Below are positions 1-6,864 of a DNA stretch of 18,209 bases, in pieces (position 1 is the first letter of the stretch; every line of letters starts with the position of its first letter). Source of the stretch: Methanoculleus sp. UBA208 (GTDB lineage: Archaea > Halobacteriota > Methanomicrobia > Methanomicrobiales > Methanoculleaceae); the NCBI RefSeq assembly GCF_002498065.1, contig NZ_DAFZ01000064.1:1-18209 (forward strand), given 5' to 3'. A program made the translations under genes and the position numbers. The notes beneath the pieces were generated by a model. The model was not told the origin of the DNA. It saw only the letters and a program-made list of their open reading frames with translations, and did no database searches.

Positions 1-44
1 GGGGGGGGGGGGGGGGACGGGGGGGGGGCCCCCCCCCCCTCCCC
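1..44. repeat. poly-G / poly-C low-complexity tract
   Basis: The window opens with 16 G, then AC, then 10 G directly followed by 11 C, a T and four more C. The G10/C11 junction is a perfect G:C inverted repeat. Runs like this at a sequence end are often assembly or base-calling artefacts, but a genuine homopolymer tract cannot be excluded. No coding or promoter signal is visible in it. Confidence 0.8.
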
Positions 45-107
45 TGTCTCCACGTCGGAATGAATGTCTGTAACCCCCACCCCACCCGCGCTTCGGGCTC
101 CTCCTCC

Positions 108-133
108 GCACCTGACGGTGCTCAAACTCCGCT
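108..133 (+). repeat. hairpin-tailed repeat, copy 1
   Basis: Stem GCACC (108-112) pairs with GGTGC (117-121) around a TGAC loop and is followed by the tail TCAAACTCCGCT. It shares this plan with copies at 285-311 and 350-373. The tail continues straight into a 7-bp hairpin, CTCCGCT/AGCGGAG (127-143). Confidence 0.55.
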
Positions 134-150
134 CCTAGCGGAGCGTCGTT

Positions 151-170
151 CCCCGCCCCAAGGGGCGGGG
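151..170. other. perfect 9-bp GC hairpin
   Basis: CCCCGCCCC (151-159) and GGGGCGGGG (162-170) pair perfectly around an AA loop. No T-run follows on either strand, so it does not look like an intrinsic terminator. Its role is unknown. Confidence 0.6.
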
Positions 171-284
171 GCAGTCCGTGGCGATATCTCCTTAAAATCC
201 GTATATAGGGATTGCGATGGGCCCGGTACTTCGCTAACATGTTTGAGACTATCCCCCGGGAGGTCAAACCCCCGACTTCCCTTC

Positions 285-311
285 GCAACCTGGCGGTTGC
301 TCAAACTTCGG
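285..311 (+). repeat. hairpin-tailed repeat, copy 2
   Basis: Stem GCAACC (285-290) pairs with GGTTGC (295-300) around TGGC and is followed by the tail TCAAACTTCGG. Compared with copy 1, the stem has changed on both sides and pairing is kept, which hints that the fold matters. Confidence 0.5.
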
Positions 312-349
312 ATGTTCCATCCATTGTCCTTCGCGTTCTTCGTGACTCA

Positions 350-373
350 CACCTTCGGTGCTCAAGCTCCGCT
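350..373 (+). repeat. hairpin-tailed repeat, copy 3
   Basis: Stem CACC (350-353) pairs with GGTG (357-360) around TTC, followed by CTCAAGCTCCGCT. The tail differs by one base from copy 1 over its 13 bases. Confidence 0.55.
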
Positions 374-384
374 TGCGCTCGCAC

Positions 385-445
385 TTCGCGTGAGTTTTCA
401 GTACGGGGGCGATGGAGCCTCACGCGAAAGACGCGAAGCCGCGAA
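385..445. repeat. 10-bp inverted repeat and GCGAA run
   Basis: TTCGCGTGAG (385-394) is the exact complement of CTCACGCGAA (419-428), separated by 24 bases. The right arm starts a run of three GCGAA units at 424, 433 and 441. ACTCAC at 345-350 can pair with the same left arm (GTGAGT, 390-395), so two mutually exclusive folds can be drawn. Confidence 0.5.
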
Positions 446-468
446 GGCATGTTCCCTTCACCCCACCC

Positions 469-478
469 CTTTTATCCC
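469..478 (+). promoter_or_regulatory. candidate TATA box of the LOG-like gene
   Basis: CTTTTATCCC is the only A/T-rich island in a C-rich stretch. Its centre lies about 28 bases before the ATG at 501, the spacing expected for an archaeal TATA box serving a leaderless transcript. No Shine-Dalgarno sequence precedes that ATG, which fits. This is a single-sequence guess. Confidence 0.35.
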
Positions 479-500
479 CTACCCCCCCGACTTCTCCCCC

Positions 501-983
501 ATGCAGATTGCAGTCGTCGGGAGGGGGGACTGTTCCGTTGAGGAGTACGAAGCGGCGGAGACCATCGGCTACCTCATCGCCGGCAATCATGAGACCGTCT
601 GCTGCGGCGGCCTCGGCGGGGTGATGGAGGGCGCCTGCAGGGGTGCAAAAGAGGCCGGCGGGACGACCGTGGGCATCCTCCCTGACACCGGGGAGGGGAA
701 CCCCTACCTCGACGCGGTGATCCGCACCGGGATGGGCCACGCGAGGAACGTCGTCCTCGTTCACTCGGCCGACGCGGTGATCGCCGTCGGGGGAGGCTAC
801 GGCACGCTCTCGGAGATTGCCGTTGCACTCAAGACGGGAAAACCCGTCTTCGGTCTACTGACCTGGAAGATAGAGGGGGTGTTTGCCTGCGCCACGCCCG
901 AGGAGGCGGTCATCCTCGCAGTTCGCGCAGCGCGCCTGTTTCGTCCGTCTCGTAGCCCCCGAGGTCCCGGAGGATCCGCCTGA
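501..983 (+). CDS. LOG-like nucleotide-binding Rossmann protein (TIGR00725 type)
   Basis: This 160-residue cytosolic protein belongs to the family related to lysine decarboxylase-like (LOG) proteins. Its exact substrate is not known; LOG relatives are nucleoside-monophosphate phosphoribohydrolases. Residues 1-8 form the first Rossmann strand, 35-49 (CGGLGGVMEGACRGA) match the glycine-rich loop, and GGGYGTLSEI at 97-106 corresponds to the family's PGGxGTxxE signature, with E105 as the expected catalytic glutamate. The frame is open far upstream, but homology-like sequence starts only at the Met at 501, and the C-rich, SD-less region before it fits a leaderless start. The last 25 codons or so overlap the 3' end of the opposite-strand MoeA fusion by 74 bases, giving a basic, low-complexity tail (FRPSRSPRGPGG) that is probably not conserved. 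Family assignment is firm; biological role is open. Confidence 0.85.
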   Translation: MQIAVVGRGDCSVEEYEAAETIGYLIAGNHETVCCGGLGGVMEGACRGAKEAGGTTVGILPDTGEGNPYLDAVIRTGMGHARNVVLVHSADAVIAVGGGYGTLSEIAVALKTGKPVFGLLTWKIEGVFACATPEEAVILAVRAARLFRPSRSPRGPGGSA

Positions 984-2772
984 ACGCCTCCGAGGAGACG
1001 GTCTCGACGAGGACTGCAATGCGGGGGTCGTCGAGCATTGAGCGGTGCATCACGAGCTCGTAGCGCTCCGTTGCCACCGGGACGAACGCGAGATCGAGTG
1101 CTTTTGCGGCACTGTAGACCCCCATTCCCGCATCAACCTCCCCGGTCCGGACGGCAAGCGCCACCGCAAGGTGCGTCGTCACCTCGCGCTCGTAGCCGGG
1201 GATGGACGCCGGGTTGATGCCGTGCTCCGCGAGACGGTGATCGAGGAGCATCCTGGTCCCCGACCCCTTCTGCCGGTTGACGAACGCCCGCCCCGGCAGG
1301 TCGTCGAACGAGAGGCCGTCGCGCGATATGATGCCCTGCTGGCGTTCTGCCACGCAGAGGAGGGCGAGGTCGGCTCCGGGCATATAGCGCTCCAGGTAAT
1401 GGGTGTTGTAGGTGCCGTCGGGGGCGAGGAGGTGCATCGGGGCAGCGTGGCACTCCTGCTTTTTTAACGCGATCACCCCGCCCATGCTTCCGGCATGGGT
1501 GGAGTGGATGTCGACGCCGCGCGGCCGCACCAGGTCGGCCAGGTAGTCGAGGGCCGGGTCGTGGCTGCCGGTGACGAGCACCGCCTCCTCCGCCTCGGCG
1601 CGGGGGACGGTGAGCCGGACGTCCACGGTCTCCCCCGCCTCGGCCCCCTCCTTCTGCGCAGTGATCTGCATGTAGCCGTTCGCCCGCACCGCGCTCATCT
1701 GGACTCCTGCGCCCCGTGACTGGGGAACCGCGACCCAGTGGTCGCCAATCCTCCCTGCCGAGAGGAGGACGAACTCGTCTGTCCCGATATCCGAATGGAG
1801 GCTCGTGGTCAGCCGGGCGGCAACGCGCTCCGGCTCGCGGACGGGCATGCCGTAGCGGGAGATGAGCGGCATGACGAGCTCGCGCAGCACCGTCGCCGCC
1901 GCAAGGGGATAGCCGGGGAGCCCGACCACCGGCTTTCCCTCGATCCTGCCGATGATCACTGGCTTTCCGGGTTTGATGGCGACCCCGTGCGCCAGCACCT
2001 CGCCGAGTTCCCGGACGACATCGGCGGTATAGTCCCGGGTCCCGGCGGACGAGCCCGCCGAGACGAGCACGATATCGTTCTCGGCGACGCCGCGCCGGAC
2101 GGCGTCCCGGATCAGGCCGTAGTCGTCCGGGACGATTGGGTAACGGTGCGCCTCCACGCCCGCCTCCGCAAGGACCGCCGCGGCCATCAGGGTGTTGCTC
2201 TCCACCACCTTCCCGGGCGGAGGCATCTCGCCTGCCGGCACGAGTTCGCTCCCGGTGGGGATCAGGCCGGCCCGGACGTTTCGGACCGCAACCTCCGTGA
2301 CCCCGTAGTTCGCGAGCGCTCCTGCGTCATGCGGCCGGATCCGGTGGCCCCTCGGGAGGATCATCTCCGACTCGCCGATATCCTCGCCGACCGGGCGGAT
2401 GTGCTGCCAGGGGCTGACCGGCTTTCGAACGGTATAGGTCTCGCCGTTAATCCAGACGTCCTCGATCATGATCACCGCGTCGTAGCCGGGCGGGACGATG
2501 TTTCCCGTATTGACCCTCGCCGCATCCGGGAGGGTCACCGGCCGCTGCTCGCTCGCGCCGACGGTATCGGCGCTTCTCACCGCGATCCCGTCCATCGCCG
2601 AGATGTGGATGGCGGGGACCGAGAACCGGGCGAATATGGGCTCTGCGGTGATCCTCCCCACCGCCCCGGCATTCACCGGGACACGGACGGCCCCCGGAAC
2701 CGCCGGAAAGGAGCGCTCCACGAGTGCCAGCGCCTCTGCGAGCGTTATGACCGAGAGGTAGCGCTTCACCAC
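910..2772 (-). CDS. MoeA-type molybdopterin molybdotransferase fused to a periplasmic-binding-like (LysR-substrate) domain
   Basis: The N-terminal 390 residues or so are a MoeA domain, which inserts molybdate or tungstate into adenylylated molybdopterin. Visible motifs are AMDGIAV (59-65), PTGSEL (172-177), VSAGSSAGTRD (237-247) and GLPGYPLAA (284-292). Residues 396-600 form a periplasmic-binding-like fold with TGSHDP (401-406), GSMGGVIALKK (428-438), NRQKGSGTR (499-507) and DAGMG (547-551). There is no signal peptide, so the binding domain sits in the cytosol; it may bind the oxyanion or a precursor, but its ligand is not visible from sequence. The 620-residue length is normal for archaeal fusions of this kind. 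Two GTG codons compete as start: 2772, overlapping the upstream moeA by 7 bases, and 2769, giving the commoner 4-base GTGA overlap. It is the last gene of the operon. Confidence 0.88.
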   Translation of the reverse strand: MVKRYLSVITLAEALALVERSFPAVPGAVRVPVNAGAVGRITAEPIFARFSVPAIHISAMDGIAVRSADTVGASEQRPVTLPDAARVNTGNIVPPGYDAVIMIEDVWINGETYTVRKPVSPWQHIRPVGEDIGESEMILPRGHRIRPHDAGALANYGVTEVAVRNVRAGLIPTGSELVPAGEMPPPGKVVESNTLMAAAVLAEAGVEAHRYPIVPDDYGLIRDAVRRGVAENDIVLVSAGSSAGTRDYTADVVRELGEVLAHGVAIKPGKPVIIGRIEGKPVVGLPGYPLAAATVLRELVMPLISRYGMPVREPERVAARLTTSLHSDIGTDEFVLLSAGRIGDHWVAVPQSRGAGVQMSAVRANGYMQITAQKEGAEAGETVDVRLTVPRAEAEEAVLVTGSHDPALDYLADLVRPRGVDIHSTHAGSMGGVIALKKQECHAAPMHLLAPDGTYNTHYLERYMPGADLALLCVAERQQGIISRDGLSFDDLPGRAFVNRQKGSGTRMLLDHRLAEHGINPASIPGYEREVTTHLAVALAVRTGEVDAGMGVYSAAKALDLAFVPVATERYELVMHRSMLDDPRIAVLVETVSSEAFRRILRDLGGYETDETGALRELRG

Positions 2773-3968
2773 AGGATCACCTCGACCTCCTCGCCGACCT
2801 CGAACCCCTCGCTCGACGCCGGGACACGCACCAGCCCCTCGCTCTGCACCAGGGTGTTGAGGAGCCCCGACTTCCCGAAGACCGGCGTGGCTTCACCGCC
2901 GCTCGTGCTGACCCGGACGTAGTCCTCCCGCCCCCGGCTGGAGGGGACGTTCTGCGTCAGCCGTGCGCGGACGGTCCGCCGGGAGACGGCGGTCTGGCGC
3001 ATCGCCGCAAGCAGGTGGTCGACGATGGCGACGAGCACGACGAAGGCCGAAGCCGGGTGCCCGGGGAGCCCGATGACCGATTTTCCCCGTGCTGTCCCGA
3101 TGATGGTCGGCTTTCCGGGTGCGAGAGCGATCCCGTGGACCAGCACCTCGCCGAGTTCCGCGATGACCGCTGCGGTGTTGTCCCGCTCGTCCTTTGAAGA
3201 CCCTCCCGAGACCAGCACTGCGTCGCACCTTTCAAGCGCCGAAGCGATCGCCCGCTTCAGCACGGCCCGTTCGTCCCTGACGATCCCGAAGTAGACCGGG
3301 TGGCAGCCCCGCTCCGTCACGAAGGCGCCGGCGAGGTAAGAGTTCGCGTCCCGCACCTCGCCCGGCCCGGGTGTCTCGACGACGGGAACGAGTTCGTTCC
3401 CCGTGGATACGATCCCGATCTTCGGCATCTTCGCCACACAGACCCGGTCGGCGCCGACAGCCGCGGCAACGCCGATCTCCCGGGGCGAAAGCACACGTCC
3501 CCGTTCAAGGATCACCTTCCCTGCCCCGAAGTCCTCGCCCCGGAAGACCACGTTCTCGCCGGGTGCCACCGGACGATGAATCAGGACGTCGTCCCCGATC
3601 TGCTCGGTGTGCTCGATCATCACCACCGCGTCCGCGCCCCCGGGGAGAGCGCCGCCGGTGGGGACGTACAGGCACGATCCCCGGGAGACCGTTCCCGCGT
3701 CCGCGCTTCCCATCCCGACCCGGCCACGGCACTGGAGCATCGCCGGGATGGCCTCGGAGGCCCCGGTGGTCTCGGCCGCGGCGACCGCGTAGCCGTCGAC
3801 CGTCGACCGGTCGAACCCCGGGATATCGATATCGGCGCGGACGTCCCTCGCGAGAACCCGGTGGAGCGCGTCTTCGAGCGGAACCTCCTCGCACCCGGGC
3901 AGGGGCGCGATCCTCCGCACCGTCTCCACGGCCTCGCCGACGGATACGACCTCAAGAAAGAGGCTCAT
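2766..3968 (-). CDS. moeA: MoeA, molybdopterin molybdotransferase
   Basis: A 400-residue stand-alone MoeA, the usual length. It catalyses metal insertion into MPT-AMP, the last step of the basic molybdenum or tungsten cofactor, needed by formylmethanofuran dehydrogenase and formate dehydrogenase in methanogens. Motifs seen: STVDGYA (55-61), PTGGALPGGADAVVMIE (103-119), GIVSTGNEL (185-193), SGGSSKDERDN (254-264, the nucleotide-binding domain with its conserved acidic residues) and GLPGHPAS (300-307). The small domain IV ends in VGEEVEVILW. Start ATG at 3968 overlaps the upstream small gene by four bases (ATGA), and its own stop overlaps the fusion gene, so all three are probably translationally coupled. 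Having two MoeA paralogues suggests division of labour, perhaps Mo versus W, as known for paired MoeA proteins in other archaea. That is inference. Confidence 0.92.
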   Translation of the reverse strand: MSLFLEVVSVGEAVETVRRIAPLPGCEEVPLEDALHRVLARDVRADIDIPGFDRSTVDGYAVAAAETTGASEAIPAMLQCRGRVGMGSADAGTVSRGSCLYVPTGGALPGGADAVVMIEHTEQIGDDVLIHRPVAPGENVVFRGEDFGAGKVILERGRVLSPREIGVAAAVGADRVCVAKMPKIGIVSTGNELVPVVETPGPGEVRDANSYLAGAFVTERGCHPVYFGIVRDERAVLKRAIASALERCDAVLVSGGSSKDERDNTAAVIAELGEVLVHGIALAPGKPTIIGTARGKSVIGLPGHPASAFVVLVAIVDHLLAAMRQTAVSRRTVRARLTQNVPSSRGREDYVRVSTSGGEATPVFGKSGLLNTLVQSEGLVRVPASSEGFEVGEEVEVILW

Positions 3969-4147
3969 CTGAAACAGCCCAGCTGGCAGCCCCGGATCTT
4001 AATTCTTGGCTCGCGCTGGTTGCAATACCGGGCGATATCCATCTTCGGGATGCTGTACTTCTCCGATATCTCGAATGCCTGAGGGCAGGTGATCTCGTCT
4101 GTTATGCCGTATGCCTCGAATGCTTCCCGTATCTTATCTTCGTCCAT
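3965..4147 (-). CDS. small four-cysteine, HTH-like protein leading the moeA operon
   Basis: A 60-residue protein that I do not recognise by name. Residues 20-45 (from TCPQAFEISEKY to IARYCNQ) read like a helix-turn-helix, followed by a short basic stretch and the C-terminal pattern GCQLGCFR. Cysteines are at 21, 42, 54 and 58, enough to bind a metal ion or an Fe-S cluster. The ATG at 4147 is preferred: GTGAG lies about 8 bases upstream and the longer reading adds 18 residues with no such signal. The stop overlaps the moeA start by four bases, so it is the first gene of the molybdopterin operon. It could be a metal- or redox-responsive regulator of that operon or an accessory protein for cofactor assembly. 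Existence is well supported; function is a guess. Confidence 0.7.
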   Translation of the reverse strand: MDEDKIREAFEAYGITDEITCPQAFEISEKYSIPKMDIARYCNQREPRIKIRGCQLGCFR

Positions 4148-4179
4148 AGTACTCACATGGTCTGTTTGCAGGAAGATAG

Positions 4180-4217
4180 GATTTACTATCGCGTCAGTCA
4201 AGCATTATCATTTAGCA
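4180..4217. promoter_or_regulatory. divergent promoter region between the moeA operon and dtdA
   Basis: The 93-base gap between the divergent starts has two AT-rich islands. On the minus strand GATAGTAAATCC (4180-4191) lies about 38 bases before the ATG at 4147. On the plus strand the ATTATCATTTA island at 4204-4214 lies roughly 30 bases before the dtdA ATG at 4241. These positions fit TATA boxes with a short leader (moeA side) and an almost leaderless start (dtdA side). Neither is a strong consensus. Confidence 0.3.
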
Positions 4218-4240
4218 TGCAGCCGACCCACGTGTACCCG

Positions 4241-5554
4241 ATGCGGATCGCGCTGATCAATTCGAAAATGGACGTTGCGGGAGTAAACATCCGGGATAAC
4301 CTCCGAACCCTGCTCGCGGCAGGCGGTCGATGGCCGCTTGCGGACGGTCACGAGCTGGCGTTCCACGAGGTCGCAGGAAGGCTGATCCACCAGGACCGGA
4401 TCGACCGGGAGGTCGATGCCGACCTCATCATCTTCATCTCCCGGCACGCGAGCGTGCAGCCCGTGCCCTGCCTGACCGTGCACGTGACCGGCAACTACGA
4501 GACCGCCGACCTCGGCGGAGAGCCGGGAATGCTCGCGCCGGCAGCCCCTGCATGGATGCATGTAATCCTCGGCAACCTCGCCGCCCGGGCCCCGGAGGGG
4601 TACCGGGTCTCCTACGAGGTGACGCACCACGGCCCGACTGCGCTCTCGACGCCGTCGCTCTTCGTCGAGATCGGGTCAACCACCACGGAATGGACCGATC
4701 CGGCCGCCGGGATGGCGGTGGCGGAGAGCATCCTCTCCGCGGCGCCGGGAGAGACGATCAATCTCATCGGCTTCGGCGGAACCCACTACGCCGTGCGGCA
4801 GACCGAGATCGCACTCTCCTCCCGGGGCGCTTTCGGTCACATCGCGCCGACCAGGCAGTTCGGCGCCGTCAACCCCGTCCTTCTCCGGGCGATGCAGGAG
4901 GCGAGCAGTGCCGTGGCCGCTTACATCGACAAAAAATCGCTCTCTACCGATGAGGTCGGGCGGATCGAGCGGATGCTTGGCGAAGCCGGGCTCCTCCTTC
5001 TCTCCGAGTCGGAGATCCTCGAAGCCTCGCGCCTCGAGTGGAACACCTATCTTGCGGTCAGGGCGCTCGCCGAAGAGATCGCTCCCGGGTCACGCATTCG
5101 TGTCCACGATCTTGCAGGAGAGGGAACCCCCGTTGCGGTGCAGATAACCCCTGATCTGATAGAAGAGGTGATAAAAAGCAATAAAGCCGGGTTTATTGAC
5201 GCTCTCGATGAATTACCGGTCGCTCACCTCTCAAAAGATTCCACAGAAGTTTTACCGATGTTTATCTGCTTTGAAATCGGGTCGTCCCGACTCGCAAGTG
5301 ATATAACTACCCTGTGTGTAAAACTCTTGCTTATCTGTGAAAATGCTGTTATCGACGGTGATCACCTCGTCCTCCGGAAGGTGCGGTTCGACCCCGAGAA
5401 GGCGCGCAAACATGGGGTTCCAAAGGGGCCGCTCTTCGCCATGCTTGCCGGTGGGAAAGCGGTTGAGATCGAGGGACGGAGGATCACACCCGATGCAGTG
5501 CAGACAGCCAGCGTAAAGCGGATACATATCCCGGGATTGGAGAGTTACATATGA
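4241..5554 (+). CDS. dtdA: D-aminoacyl-tRNA deacylase, archaeal DtdA/GEK1 type
   Basis: This 437-residue cytosolic enzyme hydrolyses D-aminoacyl-tRNAs, preventing D-amino acids from entering proteins. Visible family marks are SRHAS (67-71), HVTGNY (81-86), VTHHGPT (127-133), FVEIGST (141-147), GFGGTHYA (177-184) and GHIAPTRQFG (199-208); the histidines in these blocks are the expected zinc and active-site residues. Length agrees with DtdA proteins that carry an extra C-terminal domain. Start at 4241 (MRIALINSKMD) matches the usual N-terminus; an in-frame ATG at 4217 would add eight residues (MQPTHVYP) and lies inside the likely promoter. The stop overlaps the ftsZ start by four bases (ATGA), so the two are coupled in one operon with secE and nusG. 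Confidence 0.92.
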   Translation: MRIALINSKMDVAGVNIRDNLRTLLAAGGRWPLADGHELAFHEVAGRLIHQDRIDREVDADLIIFISRHASVQPVPCLTVHVTGNYETADLGGEPGMLAPAAPAWMHVILGNLAARAPEGYRVSYEVTHHGPTALSTPSLFVEIGSTTTEWTDPAAGMAVAESILSAAPGETINLIGFGGTHYAVRQTEIALSSRGAFGHIAPTRQFGAVNPVLLRAMQEASSAVAAYIDKKSLSTDEVGRIERMLGEAGLLLLSESEILEASRLEWNTYLAVRALAEEIAPGSRIRVHDLAGEGTPVAVQITPDLIEEVIKSNKAGFIDALDELPVAHLSKDSTEVLPMFICFEIGSSRLASDITTLCVKLLLICENAVIDGDHLVLRKVRFDPEKARKHGVPKGPLFAMLAGGKAVEIEGRRITPDAVQTASVKRIHIPGLESYI

Positions 5555-6648
5555 AATCCATCGTAGAAGAGGCACTTTCACGGGCACGCGAGGAACAGCG
5601 CTTTGCTGAGCCCACGGAGGTCGACAAGGACCTTGAGGATGTCCTCATGGAGCTCCGTACTGAGATCGCAGTCGTCGGGTGCGGAGGCGGCGGTTCGAAT
5701 ACGGTCACCCGGATGGCGGAGGAAGGCATCAACGGGGCGCGGCTGATCGCTCTCAACACCGATGCCCAGCACCTTATCCGGACACAGGCCGAGACCCGAA
5801 TTCTCATCGGGAGACAGAGGACCCGCGGCCTTGGTGCAGGCTCGATCCCCCAGGTCGGCGAGGAGGCGGCCCTCGAGAACGAGGACGACATCAAGCGGGC
5901 CGTCGAGGGGTGCGATATGGTCTTCATCACCACCGGGCTCGGGGGCGGCACCGGTACGGGCTCCGCACCCGTGGTCGCGAAGTCCGCACGGGAAGAGGGC
6001 GCCCTGACCATCGCCGTGGTCACCCTGCCGTTCACGGCCGAAGGCGCTATCCGGGGGCAGAACGCCGAGGCCGGCCTTGAGAGGCTCCGCGAGGTGGCGG
6101 ATACCGTCATCGTCGTCCCCAACGACCGCTTGCTCGAGGTCGTGCCCCGCCTTCCGCTCCACGCCGCGTTCAAGGTCTCGGACGAGGTGCTGATGCGGGC
6201 GGTCAAGGGCATCACCGAGCTGATCACGATGCCCGGGCTCGTGAACCTCGACTTCGCCGATGTCCGGACCGTCATGGAGCGGGGAGGCGTCGCGATGATC
6301 GGGATGGGCGAGAGCGACAGTGAGGACAAAGCCGCCGACTCGGTCAAGAAGGCGCTGCGCTCCCCGCTGCTCGATGTCGACATATCCGGCGCGACCGCAG
6401 CGCTCGTCAACGTGGTCGGCGGACCCGATATGACGATGTCCGAGGCCGAAGGCGTCATCCAGGAGGTCTACGACCGCATCGATCCCGATGCCCGCATCAT
6501 CTGGGGTGCCCAGGTCGACCCCGACATGCAGGGCAAGATGCGTACGCTGCTCGTGGTCACCGGCGTCCGGTCACCACAAATATATGGGAGAAACGAAAAG
6601 AGTATGCCACGTATGATGAAACAGTTTGAGATCGACTTCCTGAAGTGA
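5551..6648 (+). CDS. ftsZ: cell division GTPase FtsZ, archaeal type
   Basis: FtsZ polymerises into the cytokinetic ring at mid-cell in a GTP-dependent way. The 365 residues show the nucleotide-binding glycine loop GCGGGGSN (43-50), the tubulin signature GGGTGTG (131-137), NDRL (191-194), and the T7 loop NLDFAD (232-237) with the acidic residues needed for GTP hydrolysis. An N-terminal extension of about 35 charged residues precedes the GTPase core. The C-terminus (YGRNEKSMPRMMKQFEIDFLK region) ends in a conserved amphipathic tail that could be a partner-binding peptide; SepF is the known archaeal anchor, but the contact here is inferred. The gene starts within the dtdA stop and is followed six bases later by secE. 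Confidence 0.96.
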   Translation: MKSIVEEALSRAREEQRFAEPTEVDKDLEDVLMELRTEIAVVGCGGGGSNTVTRMAEEGINGARLIALNTDAQHLIRTQAETRILIGRQRTRGLGAGSIPQVGEEAALENEDDIKRAVEGCDMVFITTGLGGGTGTGSAPVVAKSAREEGALTIAVVTLPFTAEGAIRGQNAEAGLERLREVADTVIVVPNDRLLEVVPRLPLHAAFKVSDEVLMRAVKGITELITMPGLVNLDFADVRTVMERGGVAMIGMGESDSEDKAADSVKKALRSPLLDVDISGATAALVNVVGGPDMTMSEAEGVIQEVYDRIDPDARIIWGAQVDPDMQGKMRTLLVVTGVRSPQIYGRNEKSMPRMMKQFEIDFLK

Positions 6649-6654
6649 GCCGGT

Positions 6655-6864
6655 ATGATGGATTATAAAGAGACGTTGGAGGAAGTAAAGTCGTTCAAGA
6701 TCGAGGAGGAGCTCTTCAAGAAGTACTGGCGCGTGCTGAAACTGGCACGGACGCCGACCCGCGACGAGTTCTCCAAGATCGCCATCGTGGCTGCGGCCGG
6801 GATCATGCTCATCGGCCTTGTCGGCTTTATCATATACGAGATCCTTCTGGTATTGCCCAAATGA
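6655..6864 (+). CDS. secE: preprotein translocase subunit SecE (Sec61-gamma)
   Basis: A 69-residue tail-anchored subunit of the SecYE-beta translocon. An amphipathic N-terminal helix (about 8-36, with the typical KYWRVLKLARTPTRDEF block at 23-39) lies on the membrane surface and a single transmembrane helix spans about 42-66. GTGAG sits just upstream, overlapping the ftsZ stop, at a suitable distance. A second ATG follows the first directly, so the start could be one codon later. The stop overlaps the nusG start by four bases. Pairing of secE with nusG is conserved across archaea and bacteria. Confidence 0.93.
   Translation: MMDYKETLEEVKSFKIEEELFKKYWRVLKLARTPTRDEFSKIAIVAAAGIMLIGLVGFIIYEILLVLPK

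Larger units (their letters stand above)
85..450. other. structure-rich non-coding region upstream of the LOG-like gene
   Basis: I see no supportable gene here; the long frame running through it lacks coding character before 501. It holds three copies of a hairpin-tailed repeat, two perfect GC hairpins (127-143 and 151-170) and a perfect 10-bp inverted repeat (385-394 with 419-428). The last 80 bases are very C-rich on the + strand. The region could be a cluster of REP-like palindromes, a decayed element, or a structured non-coding RNA; the sequence does not decide between these. Confidence 0.5.

Noticed and set aside
108..373. CRISPR or terminal repeats of an insertion sequence
   Set aside because: Copies are unequal in length, unevenly spaced and in the same direction, and no transposase remnant lies between them.
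60..500. N-terminal extension of the LOG-like protein by 147 residues
   Set aside because: The upstream frame is open but the translated part has no family resemblance, runs through hairpins and repeats, and has no start signal. The family N-terminus begins at 501.
1738..2922. Long plus-strand frame of 394 codons opposite the moeA genes
   Set aside because: It is antisense to two certain genes in GC-rich DNA, where opposite frames stay open by codon bias. Its product is rich in Arg, Asp and Pro without motifs.
4217..4240. Upstream start of dtdA at 4217
   Set aside because: The added eight residues do not look like the family, and the likely TATA element overlaps this position. The start at 4241 fits better, though 4217 is not excluded.
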